A stretch of 7,134 nucleotides of DNA from Pseudomonadota bacterium (lineage in GTDB: Bacteria > Desulfobacterota > JAPLJL01): positions 1 to 7,134 of the forward strand of contig JAPLJL010000163.1 of NCBI GenBank assembly GCA_026388615.1, read 5' to 3'. The notes beneath the pieces were generated by a model, which saw only the letters and a program-made list of their open reading frames with translations, had not been told where the DNA came from and did not search any database. Made by a program: the position numbers and the translations under genes. This document shows, piece after piece, positions 5,701 through 7,134 of this stretch (positions are counted from its first letter, which is position 1; each line of letters begins with the position of its first letter).

Positions 5701-7134
5701 TTGGAATTTGTCGAAATAATCGTCCAGGGCATAGGTCCTTTTCCCAAGCCCTACAAGCTGGTTTTCAGCCCCGGTTACAATCTGATCCTCGGGGGCAACG
5801 AAACCGGCAAAACCCTTATTTATCAACTGGTGACCGCGGTAATCGATCCGGATCGGTTTTCCGCGATCAAGGCCGGGGTCCCGATCGGGGAGGGCGGAGA
5901 AATCGCGCCCCGGGCGGGGATCCGCTTCCGGGGCCAGGACCGGGAATATCGGGTCATCCGGGATTTCAAAACCGGAGACCTGGCGATCAATCAGCTGGAT
6001 CGGGAAACCCAGGAATGGAAGCTGGTGGACCGCAATCCGGAGACCTGGAAAAAATTATGGAAAAAGGAGGCCGGGGTCTCCACCACCGATTACCTCCAGT
6101 TTTTTGCCCTGGACAAGTTTGAGTTCGCCCAGGTTCCGGATTCCCGGAAGGTCCAGGCCCCGGCCCCGGAAAAGAAATCCCCTGTCGCCGTTGCTTTCAC
6201 TGCCCCCGCGCCGAAGAACCAGGCGGAAAAGGAGCAGAAAATAAAGACCCTGAAGGAAGACCTGGCGCGGGCGGAGGAGATCGAGCGGATTGAGTTCGAG
6301 CTGGATGGTCTGCACACCCAGGTTTTCCAGATCGAGGAAAAAAGCAAAGGCATCCCCGCCTTGGAGGAAAAGATCCAGGAAGCGGCGGAAAAGCTGAAAA
6401 AGTATGCCGGCTACGAGGAACTTCCTGCCGATCTGGAAGCCAAAATTGCAGCCTTTAAAAAACTCAACACCCAGAAGTCGGAGGAACTCGGCAAGCTCGA
6501 GGAAGACCGGAAACAGGTGGAAGCCGAGCTGGGAATATACTCCCAGAAAGCGGATTTCTACCGGGAGCCGATTTTCATCGCCGGGGCGGCGGCGGCTTTT
6601 CTCGCCCTGGTGGCCTCGCTGGCGTTTCCCAGCCTGCACCGGTTGATCACGGCCCCCTTTCTTTTTGGCGGGGCGGGGGCCGGCTTTTACTCGCTCTGGA
6701 AATTCTGGGCCAGCAAGGAGAAAACGGCCAAGCTCAAGGAGCAGATGGCCGGCTGGGACGAAAAAACCCGGGTGATTGAAAAACGTTTCGAAATCGAGGG
6801 AAGCTTCATCCGGCGCCTGCTGGAAAAAACCGGGGCTATTATCCCGGAGGAAATCCTGGCCCGGCAGAAGGAATACCGGGCCGTGCTGGCGGAAAAGAAA
6901 AAGTGGGATCAGGATAAGGCCGATTATCTGTCCCGGGTCAACCTGAACGAGGCGGAAGCCCAGAAAGCCCAGTTCAAGATCGAAATCGATAAAAGGCAGA
7001 GTCAGCTCCTGGAGATGGGCGGGGTGGCCATGGATCCGATGGAGATGAGAAGGGAAATCAAGCGCCTGGAATCCACGCTGGGGACGGCCGGCCCGGAGGG
7101 CGGGATCGAACAGGTCGAGGACCTGGGAGGTTTT
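5701..7134 (+). CDS. SMC/Rad50/YhaN-like P-loop ATPase with membrane hairpin in its coiled coil (3' partial)
   Basis: The frame is open for 478 codons from TTG 5701 to the window end. Residues 2-48 match the N-terminal lobe of RecF/Rad50/YhaN-type ATPases: a first strand FVEIIVQGIGPF, then FSPGYNLILGGNETGKTLIY with Walker A G31-GNET-GKT38. About 60-145 continues the lobe (YRVIRDF; TTDYLQFFALDKFEF). A Pro/Ala-rich segment (about 151-172) leads into a Lys/Glu-rich coiled coil (about 173-287). Two hydrophobic segments follow, about 291-310 and 315-333, joined by a short SLHR turn, then a second charged coiled coil (about 336-437). Walker B and the signature motif must lie beyond the edge. A membrane hairpin within the coiled coil is known in YhaN-type proteins. 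The TTG has no clear Shine-Dalgarno sequence, but no other in-frame ATG, GTG or TTG exists in the 43-base spacer after rplS. Probably co-transcribed with rplS. Function unknown. Confidence 0.8.
   Translation, partial: MEFVEIIVQGIGPFPKPYKLVFSPGYNLILGGNETGKTLIYQLVTAVIDPDRFSAIKAGVPIGEGGEIAPRAGIRFRGQDREYRVIRDFKTGDLAINQLDRETQEWKLVDRNPETWKKLWKKEAGVSTTDYLQFFALDKFEFAQVPDSRKVQAPAPEKKSPVAVAFTAPAPKNQAEKEQKIKTLKEDLARAEEIERIEFELDGLHTQVFQIEEKSKGIPALEEKIQEAAEKLKKYAGYEELPADLEAKIAAFKKLNTQKSEELGKLEEDRKQVEAELGIYSQKADFYREPIFIAGAAAAFLALVASLAFPSLHRLITAPFLFGGAGAGFYSLWKFWASKEKTAKLKEQMAGWDEKTRVIEKRFEIEGSFIRRLLEKTGAIIPEEILARQKEYRAVLAEKKKWDQDKADYLSRVNLNEAEAQKAQFKIEIDKRQSQLLEMGGVAMDPMEMRREIKRLESTLGTAGPEGGIEQVEDLGGF

Noticed and set aside
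5688..6122. Rightward TTG frame of 144 codons after rplS (Gly/Arg/Pro-rich)
   Set aside because: It overlaps the ATPase frame one frame over; its composition is typical of a shifted reading of GC-rich DNA, and only the other frame shows a Walker A motif and coiled coil.
6055..6639. Leftward 194-codon open frame opposite the ATPase
   Set aside because: Its Leu/Phe-rich sequence is the antisense of Lys/Glu-rich coiled-coil codons, which creates false membrane-like segments.

Overview
The window looks like a chromosomal, mostly G+C-rich segment from a Gram-negative bacterium. Two lipoprotein-type signal peptides, a YbgF/CpoB-type protein and a LysM envelope protein point to a cell with an outer membrane. 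The order ffh–rpsP–khpA–trmD–rplS fits Desulfobacterota ('deltaproteobacteria') or a nearby uncultured phylum. That placement is inference from gene order and protein style; no rRNA or other taxonomic marker is present.

Layout. Bases 1-232 (minus strand) hold the first 77 codons of a putative lipoprotein that runs off the left edge. An AT-rich divergent promoter region (about 233-319) separates it from a rightward envelope pair: cpoB/ybgF-like (320-1075), then a LysM protein with a Pro/Ala-rich linker and a duplicated C-terminal beta-rich module (1094-2347). A 186-base gap with T-runs and an imperfect hairpin follows. Next comes the translation and secretion cluster: ffh (start placed at 2534), rpsP, khpA, trmD and rplS, with short gaps or overlaps. 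After rplS a long frame starts at a TTG (5701) and is still open at the window end. It encodes an SMC/Rad50/YhaN-like P-loop protein whose coiled coil is interrupted by two predicted membrane helices.

How the genes work together. CpoB and the LysM protein are envelope proteins, probably tied to peptidoglycan and outer-membrane maintenance. Ffh is the protein part of the signal recognition particle. bS16 and bL19 are ribosomal proteins, KhpA is a small RNA-binding protein and TrmD makes m1G37 in tRNA, so 2534-5657 is a translation and protein-targeting block. The ATPase has no obvious link to translation but lies only 43 bases after rplS with no clear terminator between, so it may be co-transcribed.

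Most notable points. (1) The membrane-hairpin SMC-like ATPase sits where rnhB often lies and is easy to miss because it has no ATG start and no stop in the window. (2) rimM, which usually lies between khpA and trmD, is absent; an 89-base GC-rich, hairpin-capable spacer takes its place. No tRNA, rRNA, CRISPR array, insertion sequence or phage gene was seen.
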